Notes: generated by a model not told the origin, from the letters alone. Shown: positions 46,429 to 55,645, counted from the first letter of the stretch. The stretch is DNA of 64,000 nt from a bacterium (GCA_016712675.1 JADJQR010000001.1:2108001-2172000); one strand, 5' to 3'. Translations and numbers: made by a program.

Positions 46429-47250
46429 ATGGACCCGGTGAAGATGAACAAGGTGCCCGGCCTGCGTCCGGTGAACGAACCCGAGATCCACCCCACGGCC
46501 GTCGTGGACCCGGGCGCCCGCCTCGGTCACAACGTGAAGGTGGGGCCGTACGCGATCATTGGACCCGACGTGGTCATCGGCCCCGATTGCGTGATCGGAT
46601 CGTCCGTCCTGCTCACGGGTCATGTGATCATGGGCAGTGGCAACCGCGTCTTCCACGGTGCCGCGATCGGCTGCGAGCCGCAGGACAAGAAGTACCGCGG
46701 CGAGGTGTCGTACATCGAGATCGGCGACAACAACGACATCCGCGAGTACTGCACCATCCATCCCGCCACCGGCGAGGGCGCCAGCACGCATGTCGGCTCG
46801 GACAACCTGCTGATGGCGTACGTCCACATCGCGCACAACTGCAAGGTGGGCGACCGCACCGTGCTGGCCAACGCGGTGAACCTGGCCGGCCACGTCGAGA
46901 TCGAGAGCAATGCGATCCTGGGCGGGATGACGCCCGTGCACCAGTTCGTGCGCGTCGGCGCGTTCGCGTTCGTCGGTGGCGGCAGCCGCCTGCCGCAGGA
47001 CGTGCCACCGTTCATCAAGGTGGCCGGCAACCCGATCGAGGTCGCCGGCATCAACGCGATCGGCCTCAAGCGAGGCGGCTTCTCCGACGACGACCTCCAG
47101 AACCTCAAGAAGGCCTACCGGCTGCTGTACCGCTCCGGGCTCAACGTGACGCAGGCGCTCGAGCGCATCACCGCCGATTGCCGCCTGACCCAGCACATCG
47201 AGGACCTGATGGCGTTCATCAGGCGCTCGGACCGCGGCATCGTCCGCTGA
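46429..47250 (+). CDS. lpxA: Acyl-ACP:UDP-N-acetylglucosamine O-acyltransferase LpxA
   Basis: 273 residues: an N-terminal left-handed beta-helix of hexapeptide repeats (~15-200) and a helical C-terminal domain. MAYVHIAHNCKVGDRT contains the catalytic His; GMTPVHQFVRVGAFAFVGG and 'GLKRGGFS' are LpxA signatures. It performs the first step of lipid A synthesis. ATG 46429 with AGGAGG six bases upstream was preferred over an ATG 33 bases earlier with a basic, unrelated leader. Encoded directly after lpxC-fabZ. Confidence 0.95.
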   Translation: MDPVKMNKVPGLRPVNEPEIHPTAVVDPGARLGHNVKVGPYAIIGPDVVIGPDCVIGSSVLLTGHVIMGSGNRVFHGAAIGCEPQDKKYRGEVSYIEIGDNNDIREYCTIHPATGEGASTHVGSDNLLMAYVHIAHNCKVGDRTVLANAVNLAGHVEIESNAILGGMTPVHQFVRVGAFAFVGGGSRLPQDVPPFIKVAGNPIEVAGINAIGLKRGGFSDDDLQNLKKAYRLLYRSGLNVTQALERITADCRLTQHIEDLMAFIRRSDRGIVR

Positions 47251-47281
47251 CCTGGCGGCCGGTGGCCGCAAGGAGCGACCC

Positions 47282-48460
47282 GTGGGCAGAGCCGGGCCGA
47301 GGCACGTCTTCATCTCCTGCGGCGAAGCCAGCGGGGACCGCTATGGTGCGCGGCTGGCCGCGGCGCTCCGCCGGCGGGATCCCTCGTTGCGCATCTCCGC
47401 GCTGGGCGGTGCGGCGTTGGCCGCCGCCCCGGTCGAACTGGTCGAACGCTCGGAGGCCGTGGCGGTCATGGGCGTGGGCGAGGTCGTCCGCGCGCTGCCG
47501 GCCCTGGCGCGGGCGCGGCGCCGCCTCGAGCGCCATCTGGCCGACGGTGTCGATCTATTCCTGCCCATCGACTTCCCCGGGTTCAACGGCCATCTCGCGG
47601 GCGTTGCGCACCGCCGTGGCGTACCCGTGTTCTGGCTGGTGGCGCCGCAGCTGTGGGCGTGGGGGCGCTGGCGCGCGGATTCGTACCGGCGCCGCATCGA
47701 CCGCCTGGGGACCATCCTCCCGTTCGAGACCTCGTTCTTCGGCGACCTGGGTTTCGCGGTCGAGCCGTTGGGCCATCCCCTGATGGACGACTACGGCGCC
47801 GCGTTCCAGTTCGAGGCGTCGCTGCGGCGCCGAGAAGAGCGGCTGGGCCGCCGCGATGGCCCGCTGGTGATCGGGCTGTTGCCGGGCAGCCGACGGCAGG
47901 AACTGGAGGCGCTGCTGCCAGTGCTGAAGGTCACGAGCCAGGCCATCACCGGCCACCTGGCGGGGCGTGATGTGCGCTTCGTCGTGAGCCTGGCTCCCGG
48001 CGTGGTCCCGGCCGAGGTGACAGCTCGGTTCACGGCGCCGGCCGAGTTCACGGCCGAACCCCTGCCCGAGCTGCTCCCGCGCCTCGATTTGGCGCTGGTC
48101 TGCAGCGGGACCGCCAGCTTGGAGGCGGCGTTGGCGGGCGTACCGCACGAGATCGTCTACCGCACGGGCGCCCTGACCGCCTTTATTGGGCGGCGCCTAG
48201 TACGCTCGCCGTACATCGGGCTGGCAAATCTGGTGCTCGGGCGGGCTGTAGTGCGGGAGCACCTGCAGCAGGAAGCCAGCCCGCTTCCGCTGGCGCGCGA
48301 GCTGCTGAGCTGGCTGGTGCGGCCGGCCGACCGGCAGGACTATTACGGCGAGGTCCGCCGCCTGCGCCGCCTATGCGGCGAGCCGGGTGCCTGGGAGCGC
48401 GCCGCCGATGTGGCGCTGGCCATGCTGGCCCTGCCCGGCCGAACGCCGGGAAAACGGTGA
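47282..48460 (+). CDS. lpxB: Lipid-A-disaccharide synthase LpxB
   Basis: 392 residues of the GT19 family. FISCGEASGDRYGARL is the N-terminal signature; VAPQLWAWGRWR, LPFE and LLPGSRRQELEALLP mark the linker and UDP-binding half; CSGTASLEAALAGVPHEIVYRT is the donor loop. It joins UDP-diacylglucosamine and lipid X at the inner membrane face. GTG 47282 follows AAGGAGC. Two bases after the stop the next envelope gene begins. Confidence 0.95.
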   Translation: MGRAGPRHVFISCGEASGDRYGARLAAALRRRDPSLRISALGGAALAAAPVELVERSEAVAVMGVGEVVRALPALARARRRLERHLADGVDLFLPIDFPGFNGHLAGVAHRRGVPVFWLVAPQLWAWGRWRADSYRRRIDRLGTILPFETSFFGDLGFAVEPLGHPLMDDYGAAFQFEASLRRREERLGRRDGPLVIGLLPGSRRQELEALLPVLKVTSQAITGHLAGRDVRFVVSLAPGVVPAEVTARFTAPAEFTAEPLPELLPRLDLALVCSGTASLEAALAGVPHEIVYRTGALTAFIGRRLVRSPYIGLANLVLGRAVVREHLQQEASPLPLARELLSWLVRPADRQDYYGEVRRLRRLCGEPGAWERAADVALAMLALPGRTPGKR

Positions 48461-48461
48461 C

Positions 48462-49073
48462 ATGGGACCGCAGGGGATGAAGCTCTCCGCCGCGCCCACC
48501 CTCTGGGCACTGCTTCGGGCAACGGTTCGGCTCGAGCCGGGGGGCGCGCCGGTGGCCGGATCCGGAGAGCCGGTCATCTACGCCTGCCTGCATCGTGATA
48601 TCCTGCCCTGCCTGCTCTTCGTGGAGCCCGCGCGCCCGTGCCTGCTGGTCAGCGGCTCGGATGACGGCGCGATCCTGGTTCGCGCGCTGCGGGGCACGGG
48701 GTTCGGGTTCGTGCGCGGGGCGACCGGCGAACGGGGCGCCCGGGCCCTGGTGGAACTGCGTCGGGTGCTGGAGGCCGGTCGTTCGGTGGGCATCGCCGTC
48801 GACGGGCCGAAGGGGCCTTTCGGGGCGATCCGCGACGGTGTCGCCCACCTGGCGGCCCTGACCGGGTGCGCCGTGGTGCCTCTGGTGGCCGCCCCGGGTG
48901 CGGCGCTACGTCTGCGCACCTGGGACCGCACCGTCGTCCCGCTGCCCGGCAGCCGCGTGCGTCTGCACGTGGGCTCGCCGCTGGTCCCGGCCGCCGGAAG
49001 TCCGGATCAGGAAGCTGCGCGCCTGAGGGGCATCCTGGCCGCGTTCTTCGCCGGCCAGGGGGGCGCATCATGA
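48462..49073 (+). CDS. DUF374 lysophospholipid acyltransferase-like protein
   Basis: 203 residues. ACLHRDILPCL corresponds to the HxxxxD-like acyltransferase block, and AVDGPKGPFGAIRDGV to the 'PDGPrGPr...G' signature of the DUF374 branch of the LPLAT family. These proteins sit in lpx operons in many FCB bacteria and are thought to act on lipid A or another envelope lipid, but the acceptor is unknown. ATG 48462 lies one base after the lpxB stop; the end overlaps lpxK. It could be a late acyltransferase replacing LpxL, which is not seen here. Confidence 0.82.
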   Translation: MGPQGMKLSAAPTLWALLRATVRLEPGGAPVAGSGEPVIYACLHRDILPCLLFVEPARPCLLVSGSDDGAILVRALRGTGFGFVRGATGERGARALVELRRVLEAGRSVGIAVDGPKGPFGAIRDGVAHLAALTGCAVVPLVAAPGAALRLRTWDRTVVPLPGSRVRLHVGSPLVPAAGSPDQEAARLRGILAAFFAGQGGAS

Positions 49074-50137
49074 ACACGGTCGACCTGCGTCCGGCCGCGA
49101 TCCGGAGGCTGACCGCCGCCTGGCAGGGTGGCGAGCGGCGCCCACCCTCGCTCCTGGCGGACACGTGGACGCGTCTGGCCGACGCCTGGCAGGCGCGGCG
49201 CGCGGCCGGCAGACCGGCACCGGCGGGAGCCGCGCTGGTGGTCTCGATCGGCAACCTCGCGCTCGGAGGCACGGGCAAGACACCCGTCACCGCGCAATTG
49301 GCGCGGGATCTCGCGGCAGGCGGCCTCCGCGGGGCGGTGCTCACGCGGGGCTACGGTTCGCGTCTGGAGGGCCCCTGCCGGGTGTGCGCCGACACGCCGG
49401 GGGCCGGCGACGAAGCGCGTCTGCTGGCCGGCATGCTGGCGTCGGCGGGCTGGACGGTCGTGCAGGCCCGGCGCCGCGCGCGGGGTATCAGCTGGCTGGC
49501 CGCTCACGAACCGGGCCTGGACGTGCTGCTGGTCGAGGACGGGCACCAGACGGCGGGCGTCGGTCGACATCTCGATATCCTGATCGTGGCGGCGGCCGCG
49601 GACACCTCGGGGCCGACGTTGCGCCCATTGGCGGGCCGCGTGGCTCCGTTCGGGCCGTGGCGGGAGTCCGCCGTGGGTGCCGCGCGCGCGGCTGTGTGGC
49701 TGGTCGAGGCGGGGGAGACGCTGCCGGCCGGTCCGGCGGGAACCACCGTCGCGGCGTTCCGGCGCGAGTATCGTTTCGAAGGAGGTGCGCCAGCGGGCAG
49801 GTCGGTGGCGTTGCTGTCGGGGATCGCGCGCCCGGAGGTCTTCGAAGCCGCTGCGGCGCAGCTACTGGTCGCCGAGCCGGCGCTGGTCATCCGCTGCCGC
49901 GACCATGAACCGTACGGCGACCGCCTGCTCGCCCGCATCGACGGTCTGCTGAGGTCGGCGGCGATCGACGCCGTGGTGACCACGGCCAAGGACCGCGTGA
50001 AGCTCGCGGCGCGCTGGGACGGCCGTCCGGGGTTGCGGGTGCTCGAGATGCAGGTGCGATGGACGGGCGCGCTGGCGCTCCCGGACCTGGTCCGGGAGCG
50101 CCTGGATGCCGTCCGCCGTGGAGGCGCCGCCGACTAG
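49070..50137 (+). CDS. lpxK: Tetraacyldisaccharide 4'-kinase LpxK
   Basis: 355 residues. Walker A is GNLALGGTGKTP (about 61-72); VLTRGYGSR, ARRRARGISW and LLVEDGHQ (the family DDGxQ) follow, and TTAKDRVKL near the end is also typical. It phosphorylates the 4' position of the lipid A disaccharide. ATG 49070 overlaps the previous stop. Its TAG overlaps tail-to-tail with the TAG of the minus-strand lipoprotein gene. It is the last gene of the bamA-lpx operon; no waaA follows. Confidence 0.92.
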   Translation: MNTVDLRPAAIRRLTAAWQGGERRPPSLLADTWTRLADAWQARRAAGRPAPAGAALVVSIGNLALGGTGKTPVTAQLARDLAAGGLRGAVLTRGYGSRLEGPCRVCADTPGAGDEARLLAGMLASAGWTVVQARRRARGISWLAAHEPGLDVLLVEDGHQTAGVGRHLDILIVAAAADTSGPTLRPLAGRVAPFGPWRESAVGAARAAVWLVEAGETLPAGPAGTTVAAFRREYRFEGGAPAGRSVALLSGIARPEVFEAAAAQLLVAEPALVIRCRDHEPYGDRLLARIDGLLRSAAIDAVVTTAKDRVKLAARWDGRPGLRVLEMQVRWTGALALPDLVRERLDAVRRGGAAD

Positions 50138-50715
50138 TTGTTCTCGCCGACCTGACCGACGAAGGTCACGGTCGTGCCGGCCGGGATGGCGATCTCGTGC
50201 GAGCTGCCTTCCTCGTGGCCGTAGAACGTCAGCTGGAGGTTCGCCATGAAGGCGGTGCTGCTGTCCGATGCCGGGTACCACGGTTCCTGCTTCATCTGCT
50301 GGGGGGCGACCGTGAACAGCACCAGGAACTCGTCGTTGATCGGCACGCGCGCGCTCAGCAGGCCGCGCGTGATGTTGTACTCCGCCAGCTCGTCCGGCGC
50401 GCCGGCACCCGGGACCCAGACGGCGTCGTAGGACGTGATGATGAACGAGCTGTAGGCTCCCTCTTCGGGAACCGTCATCAACGTGTTGCCGGGACGGGCC
50501 CAGAACAGCACCGGGACGATGTCCAGGGGCACGTAGTCATCGGTATCGTTGATGGGGTCCGAACCGATGTTGAGCGCGGCCGAGACGATCGGCGTGCCGC
50601 CGTTGATCGACTGCACGGAACAGACCACGCGTTGCCACTCGTTGCTGTTGTCCATTTCGCAGCCGCCAACGAAGAGCGCCGCCACGAGCAGGGCGAACAA
50701 GACACGGGATTTCAC
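50134..50715 (-). CDS. Predicted lipoprotein of unknown function
   Basis: 193 residues. An N-terminal signal ends in the lipobox FVGGC with Cys19 as the lipidated residue; the rest is probably beta-rich (VFLFTVAP-like and TVTFVGQV-like strands). GTG 50715 has AGGAGG 7-8 bases upstream; a longer upstream frame lacks a signal peptide. I do not recognise the family. It is one of only three minus-strand genes here and converges on lpxK with overlapping stops. Release to the outer membrane by LolCD is plausible. Confidence 0.75.
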   Translation of the reverse strand: MKSRVLFALLVAALFVGGCEMDNSNEWQRVVCSVQSINGGTPIVSAALNIGSDPINDTDDYVPLDIVPVLFWARPGNTLMTVPEEGAYSSFIITSYDAVWVPGAGAPDELAEYNITRGLLSARVPINDEFLVLFTVAPQQMKQEPWYPASDSSTAFMANLQLTFYGHEEGSSHEIAIPAGTTVTFVGQVGENN

Positions 50716-50869
50716 TTTGGATCCTCCTGGTGGACAGGCATCCGCCGGATTGGTTATCTTCCACGGCGCTAGAGTGATCGTCCGCCATCCGCTGGCCTTT
50801 AGCGCTATCATCGTGCGTGTTCCCAGCGGTTTCCGGGCCAGTTCTCCCCGTTCCGGATGGTTGCCCGTG

Positions 50870-52534
50870 ATGCCCCAGGATGCCCCCGTGACCGTGGTGA
50901 GCCGTTGCCTGGTGATCGGTTCGGGGATCGCCGGGTTGCAGTTCGCACTGCTGGCGGCGGCCGGAGGGCCGGTGCGGGTGGTCACGAAGAAGGAAAGCCG
51001 CGAAAGCAGCACCAATTACGCGCAGGGCGGGATCGCGGCCGCCGTCTCGCCGCTGGACGATTTCGAGGCCCATGTCCAGGACACGCTGGCCGCCGGTGAT
51101 GGCCTGTGCCGGGAGGAGGCCGTGCGGCGGATGGTGGAGGCTGGGCCCCATCTGATCGAACGTCTTCTGGGCTACGGTGTCGATTTCAGCCGCGACCCGC
51201 AGGGAGACGGCTTCGCGCTCGGGCGCGAAGGGGGCCATTCACGGCGGCGGGTCCTGCACTGCCGCGACCTGACCGGTCGCGAGATCGAGGGCCGGCTCCT
51301 GGCCGCCTGCAACGCGCACGCGGGGATCACCGTCGACGAGGACCACATGGGGTTGGACCTGGTCCGTGGGACCGAGGTCGGGCTCACCGGCGCCCATGCC
51401 ACGCGGATCGTCGGCGCGCGCGTGCTGGACCGCCGCACGCGGTGCGTCGTCGTGCACCTGGCGGATGCCGTGGTGCTGGCGACCGGCGGCTGCGGCAAGG
51501 TCTACCTCTACACGAGCAACCCGGATATCGCGACCGGCGACGGCCTGGCAATGGCTTTCCGCGCCGGCGCCGAGCTCCGCAATCTCGAGTTCGTGCAGTT
51601 CCACCCGACATGCCTCTACCATCCGGCCGCCAAGAGCTTCCTGATCAGTGAAGCGGTGCGCGGGGAGGGCGCCGTCCTGGTCAACCGGCGCGGGGACCGC
51701 TTCATGACGCGGCACCACGTGCAGACGGACCTGGCGCCGCGTGACGCGGTGGCGCGGGCGATCGACCAGGAGATGAAGGCCAGCGGCGAACCCTGCGTCT
51801 TTCTCGACCTGCGCCACCTCGAACGCGCCGCCGTCGAGCAGCGCTTTCCGAACCTGGTGGCCGCATGCCGGAGCTTCGGCATCGACATGGCCGGCGAGCC
51901 GGTGCCGGTGGTGCCTGCAGCCCACTACATGTGCGGAGGGGTCGCGACGGACCTCGATGCGCGCACCACGCTGCCGGGACTGTTCGCCATCGGCGAGACG
52001 GCCTGCACGGGGATCCACGGCGCCAACCGCCTGGCCAGCAACTCGCTGCTGGAGGCGGTCTATTTCGCCGAACGCGCCGCCGCCGCCGTGGCGTCCGCGC
52101 CGCGGTTGTTCCCGGCCGGGCGTGCCGCCGCCGCGCCGCCGGCGCCCGCGCCTGGCGCGGCGCCCTCTGCGCACGCGGTTGTCGTCGAACACGACTGGGA
52201 CGAGTTGCGACGCGTGATGTGGGACTACGTGGGCATCGTGCGCGATCGCGAGCGGCTGGAAATCGCGCTCGGGCGCGTCCGGGCGATCAGGCGCACGGTC
52301 GAGTCGGTGCGTCGGCGCTCGGCACCGGCGGCCGAGGTTGCCGAACTGGCGAACATCGCCTTGCTGGGGGAACTGATCGTGATCTGCGCGCTGGCGCGAC
52401 CGGAGAGCCGCGGTCTGCACTACACGCTGGACCATCCACGGCGCCTGGAGTGCGCGGCGGATTCGGTCCTTCGGCGCGGGATGGCCCTGGGCGGCGAGCT
52501 GGCCTGGGAAGCACCGGAGCCCGCCGGTGGCTGA
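50870..52534 (+). CDS. nadB: L-aspartate oxidase
   Basis: 554 residues. FAD-binding VIGSGIAGLQFAL at the N terminus, SSTNYAQGGIAAAV (flavin contact), VQFHPTCLYHP, and GIHGANRLASNSLLEAVYF near residue 385 are NadB signatures; a three-helix domain (~440-540) closes it. It oxidises aspartate to iminoaspartate for NAD synthesis. NadB resembles succinate dehydrogenase flavoproteins, but the 'SSTNYAQGG' block and size support NadB. The ATG at 50870 has no strong ribosome site; GTG 50867 or a later GTG at 50891 are alternatives. It overlaps the methyltransferase gene by 8 bases. Confidence 0.9.
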   Translation: MPQDAPVTVVSRCLVIGSGIAGLQFALLAAAGGPVRVVTKKESRESSTNYAQGGIAAAVSPLDDFEAHVQDTLAAGDGLCREEAVRRMVEAGPHLIERLLGYGVDFSRDPQGDGFALGREGGHSRRRVLHCRDLTGREIEGRLLAACNAHAGITVDEDHMGLDLVRGTEVGLTGAHATRIVGARVLDRRTRCVVVHLADAVVLATGGCGKVYLYTSNPDIATGDGLAMAFRAGAELRNLEFVQFHPTCLYHPAAKSFLISEAVRGEGAVLVNRRGDRFMTRHHVQTDLAPRDAVARAIDQEMKASGEPCVFLDLRHLERAAVEQRFPNLVAACRSFGIDMAGEPVPVVPAAHYMCGGVATDLDARTTLPGLFAIGETACTGIHGANRLASNSLLEAVYFAERAAAAVASAPRLFPAGRAAAAPPAPAPGAAPSAHAVVVEHDWDELRRVMWDYVGIVRDRERLEIALGRVRAIRRTVESVRRRSAPAAEVAELANIALLGELIVICALARPESRGLHYTLDHPRRLECAADSVLRRGMALGGELAWEAPEPAGG

Positions 52535-53312
52535 AGCCTGGTACCACGCGGCGTTCGGCGCCTTCTACCCGGTTGTCTACGGTCATCGGGACGACGCGGA
52601 GGCCCGCCGTTGTCTGGCGCTGCTGCCGCGTCTGGCGGCCCTGCCGGCAGGCGGCGGCGAGCGCGTCCTGGACCTGGGCTGCGGCGACGGTCGGCACCTG
52701 GGGCCGCTGGCGTCCGCGGGCCTGGCCGCGACCGGGTTGGACCTCTCCGATCCGCTGCTGCGTGCGGCGCGCGCCCGCGAGGATGGCGTGCCGCTCGTGC
52801 GGGCGGACATGCGCGCCCTGCCTTTCGGCGACGGCAGCTTCGCGGCCGTGCTGTCGCTGTTCACGGCGTTCGGTTACTTCGGACCGGAAGGCGGCGACCG
52901 GGAGATGGTCGCGGGCATCGCGCGCGTGCTCGCACCCGGGGGCCACTGGTACCTTGACTATCTCGACGCCGACCGCGTGCGGGACGAGCTGGGCCCGGCC
53001 GTACGGGAGCGGCAGCGCGTGGCCGGCCCGCTCCGCGTGCTGGAGATCCGGCGGCTGGATGGCGATGCGGTCGCCAAAGAGGTACGCCTGACGGCCCTGC
53101 CGGGTCGCGAGGCTGAGGCGGGTGCGCTCGGCGTGGGTCCCCATGGCATCGCCTACACCGAGCGGGTGGCGCTCTACACGCTGTCCGGCCTCGATGCACT
53201 GGCCGCCACCGGCGGTCTGTGGCGCGTTGCCGGTGCCGGCGACTACGACGGCGCCCCGCTTGGGGCGGGCACGCGATGGGTGCTGGCCTATCGCCGGGGG
53301 ACTCGGCCATGA
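52527..53312 (+). CDS. Class I SAM-dependent methyltransferase in the bacillithiol cassette
   Basis: 261 residues. VLDLGCGDGRHLG (about 47-59) is the SAM-binding glycine loop, GLDLSDPLLRAAR the acidic second strand, ADMRALPFGDGSFAAVLSLF motif II/III, and a C-terminal beta-rich part follows. GTG 52527 lies in the nadB end and the stop overlaps the bshC start (ATGA), so it is coupled to bacillithiol synthesis. A SAM methyltransferase (NmbA in Chlorobaculum) is reported to make N-methyl-bacillithiol; this protein is a candidate for that role by position and class. A methyltransferase with another small-molecule target cannot be excluded. Confidence 0.8.
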   Translation: MAEAWYHAAFGAFYPVVYGHRDDAEARRCLALLPRLAALPAGGGERVLDLGCGDGRHLGPLASAGLAATGLDLSDPLLRAARAREDGVPLVRADMRALPFGDGSFAAVLSLFTAFGYFGPEGGDREMVAGIARVLAPGGHWYLDYLDADRVRDELGPAVRERQRVAGPLRVLEIRRLDGDAVAKEVRLTALPGREAEAGALGVGPHGIAYTERVALYTLSGLDALAATGGLWRVAGAGDYDGAPLGAGTRWVLAYRRGTRP

Positions 53313-54835
53313 CCCTGGGCTGGACACCGGGAGCGGAACTGCCGAACGCCGGCGCCGGCGGCCCCGCCTTCGCACGCTGGCTGCAGGACGGCTGGGCGAC
53401 GACGGGTGTGGTGGCGGCGATCTCCGCGCCGGTGTCGCCGGCGTCGTCGCCGCTCTTCGGCTCTCCCGACGGGGAAGCCTGGCGCCTGGAGGCGACGGCA
53501 ACCGGCGGGTCCGACCAGGCCGCCTGCTTGGCCGACCTGCGGGCCGGGCGGGCGTCGGTCGTGGTCACCGGCCAGCAGCCGGGCTTCCTGGGCGGGCCGG
53601 TGTTGACCCTGCTGAAGGTCGCCACGGCTCTGGCCCTGGCCCGGCTGCGGACCGAACAGGGGCGTCCCACGGCCGCGGTCTTCTGGTGCGCGGACGACGA
53701 CGACGACCTGGTCGAGGCCCTGTCGCCGGTCGGCTGGGACCAGGAGACCGGACCGGTGCGGGCCGACGCCTGGGCGGAGGCGCGCGCCGGTCGTTTGCCG
53801 CGCGCCATGATCGGTCCCAGTGCCGCACGGAACTGGTGCGGGCCGGGCGCGACGCTCCTGGCGGCCGCGGCCGCCGCACGGCCCCAGGATCCGCTTGTGA
53901 GCGACCTGGCCCGTCTGTGGACGCGGGCGCTGGCGGAGGACTGGGACTGGGCGCGGCTGAATGTGGCGGCGGTGCGCCGCGTGTTCGCCGGGCAGCCGCT
54001 GGTCGTGGTGCGCGGGAACGACCCGCATCTGCACGCAGCGGCCGGCTCGTTCTACGCGCACCTGGATTCGGCGCGAGCCCGCTGCGTCGAACGCGCAAGG
54101 CAGCGCGGGCGGGAGCTGGCGGCCGCCGGGCACGCTGTGCCTGTGGCCGAGCGCTCGCTTGCACGGCATCTGTACACGGAAGCTGGGGACCGGCGACGGG
54201 CGTTGGGTCCGGCAGACGCGCTGCCGTCGGCCGCGAGCCTGCGGCCCGGTGTGCTGCTGCGCAGCGCCGTCCAGGACTGGCTGCTGCAGCCGATCGCCGT
54301 GGTGGTCGGACCCGGTGAAGCGGCCTACCTCGAGCAGCTCGAACCTGTCCATGCCGAGCTCGGATTGACGCGGGCGCCGCTCGTGCCGCGGCTGTTCGGC
54401 TGGCTGCTGCGCGCGGACGATGACCCGGCGCCGCTGGTGGCGGGGCCGCGCGCAACCGGGCTGGATGCCACCGGTGCGTCCGCGTTGGCGGCGGCGGCGG
54501 CGGCGGTGGCCGGGCGCGACCTGGAGGATCGGCTCGTGAGGGAACTGGGAGTGGCGCCGGCCCGCGCGGCCCGGCTGGCGCGCGGGCGGGCACGCCGTTG
54601 GGAGCGGGGCGTCGCTGCCATGGTCGTCGCCGAGGCCCGCGAGCGCCGGCGCCAGGAACAGGAGGCCATCCCCGGCTGGTTGCTGCCCGACGGCCAGCGC
54701 CAGGAACGGCGCCTGGCCGCGATGGCAGCGGTCGGCGCGTTGGGCGATGGTCTGCCCGCGGCGTTGCTGGCGGCGGCACGGGCGCACCTGGAAGCCGGTG
54801 CCGGCGGCCGCTGGCACGAGTACCTTATCGGCTGA
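53309..54835 (+). CDS. bshC: Bacillithiol synthase BshC (cysteine-adding enzyme)
   Basis: 508 residues. VVTGQQPGFLGGPVLTLLK (86-104) is the family's strongest signature, VFWCADDDDD (124-133) lies where other members read 'FWxAxEDHD', and VGPGEAAYLEQLEPVHAELG matches the substrate-binding block. A coiled coil with Arg/Glu follows (~410-470). BshC joins Cys to glucosaminyl-malate to complete bacillithiol. ATG 53309 overlaps the methyltransferase stop. The changed EDHD block may reflect a drifted site, but the other motifs are intact. Confidence 0.9.
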   Translation: MTLGWTPGAELPNAGAGGPAFARWLQDGWATTGVVAAISAPVSPASSPLFGSPDGEAWRLEATATGGSDQAACLADLRAGRASVVVTGQQPGFLGGPVLTLLKVATALALARLRTEQGRPTAAVFWCADDDDDLVEALSPVGWDQETGPVRADAWAEARAGRLPRAMIGPSAARNWCGPGATLLAAAAAARPQDPLVSDLARLWTRALAEDWDWARLNVAAVRRVFAGQPLVVVRGNDPHLHAAAGSFYAHLDSARARCVERARQRGRELAAAGHAVPVAERSLARHLYTEAGDRRRALGPADALPSAASLRPGVLLRSAVQDWLLQPIAVVVGPGEAAYLEQLEPVHAELGLTRAPLVPRLFGWLLRADDDPAPLVAGPRATGLDATGASALAAAAAAVAGRDLEDRLVRELGVAPARAARLARGRARRWERGVAAMVVAEARERRRQEQEAIPGWLLPDGQRQERRLAAMAAVGALGDGLPAALLAAARAHLEAGAGGRWHEYLIG

Positions 54836-54874
54836 ACCACGGCGGCGCGCCGCCGGCTCCGGAAGGGCAACCGC

Positions 54875-55645
54875 ATGTTCAACGACGCGCCGGCGGCCTG
54901 CGACCTGCTGGTCGTTTCCCCGCATCCGGACGACGCCGAGATCGGACTTGGCGGCACGCTGGCCACGCTCGCGGCCCGCGGGCGCTGCGTCTGGGCGCTC
55001 GAGCTGACCCGCGGCGAGCTCGGTACGAACGCCGGCCCGGATGAGCGGTGGAGCGAGTCGGTCGCGGCGGCGCAGGCGTTGGGCCTGGCCGGCCGCGCCC
55101 AGCTCCAGCTGCCGGACGGCTTCATCGATGGCGACGATGCCGGCCAGGCCGCCGCGCTGGTCGCGGTGATCCGCCGGCTGCGTCCGCGCTGGCTGGTGAC
55201 GGCGCCCGAGCCGAGGCGCCACCCCGACCACCAGGCGACGCCCGGGCTGGTCGAGCGCGCGGTGTTCCTGGCGCGGTTGTCGGCATGGCAGCCGCCGCTG
55301 CCGGCGTTGCGCCTGCACGGGGCGGCCGCCCTGCCCGGGGCGGTGGACCGCTGGGAGGTCCAGACCGTCGGGCACGTCACGCCCGAGGACGGCCGGCCCT
55401 CGCTGCTGTTCGACATCGGGGGTCACTGGCCGGCGAAGCTCGCGGCGCTGGCCTGCTACGGCAGCCAGCTGCAGCGTGGCGACGGGCGTCGCGCCACCGT
55501 GATCAACGACCCGGCCTTCCTGCAACGGATCGAGGACCGTGCCCGCCGCTGGGGACGGCAAGCCGGCGTGGAACATGCCGAAGCCGTGACGACCGTACAG
55601 GTCCCGGTGGTGTCCGACCTGCCGACCGAGCCGTGGCGCTCATGA
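54875..55645 (+). CDS. bshB1: N-acetylglucosaminyl-malate deacetylase BshB1
   Basis: 256 residues of the PIG-L/LmbE zinc deacetylase family. SPHPDDAEIGLGGTL has His17 and Asp20 of the zinc site, TRGELGTNAG follows, and RRHPDHQA has the third zinc His. AKLAALACYGSQL is typical of BshB1. It removes the acetyl group from GlcNAc-malate, the second step of bacillithiol synthesis. It lies 39 bases after bshC and overlaps bshA. Confidence 0.93.
   Translation: MFNDAPAACDLLVVSPHPDDAEIGLGGTLATLAARGRCVWALELTRGELGTNAGPDERWSESVAAAQALGLAGRAQLQLPDGFIDGDDAGQAAALVAVIRRLRPRWLVTAPEPRRHPDHQATPGLVERAVFLARLSAWQPPLPALRLHGAAALPGAVDRWEVQTVGHVTPEDGRPSLLFDIGGHWPAKLAALACYGSQLQRGDGRRATVINDPAFLQRIEDRARRWGRQAGVEHAEAVTTVQVPVVSDLPTEPWRS

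Noticed and set aside
44050-50137. Hexapeptide-repeat genes lpxD and lpxA as a tandem duplication
   Set aside because: Each has its own specific motifs and C-terminal domain; both are normal members of the lipid A operon.
53288-55576. Long minus-strand open frame (762 codons) opposite bshC and bshB1
   Set aside because: Shadow composition; plus-strand genes have intact signatures.
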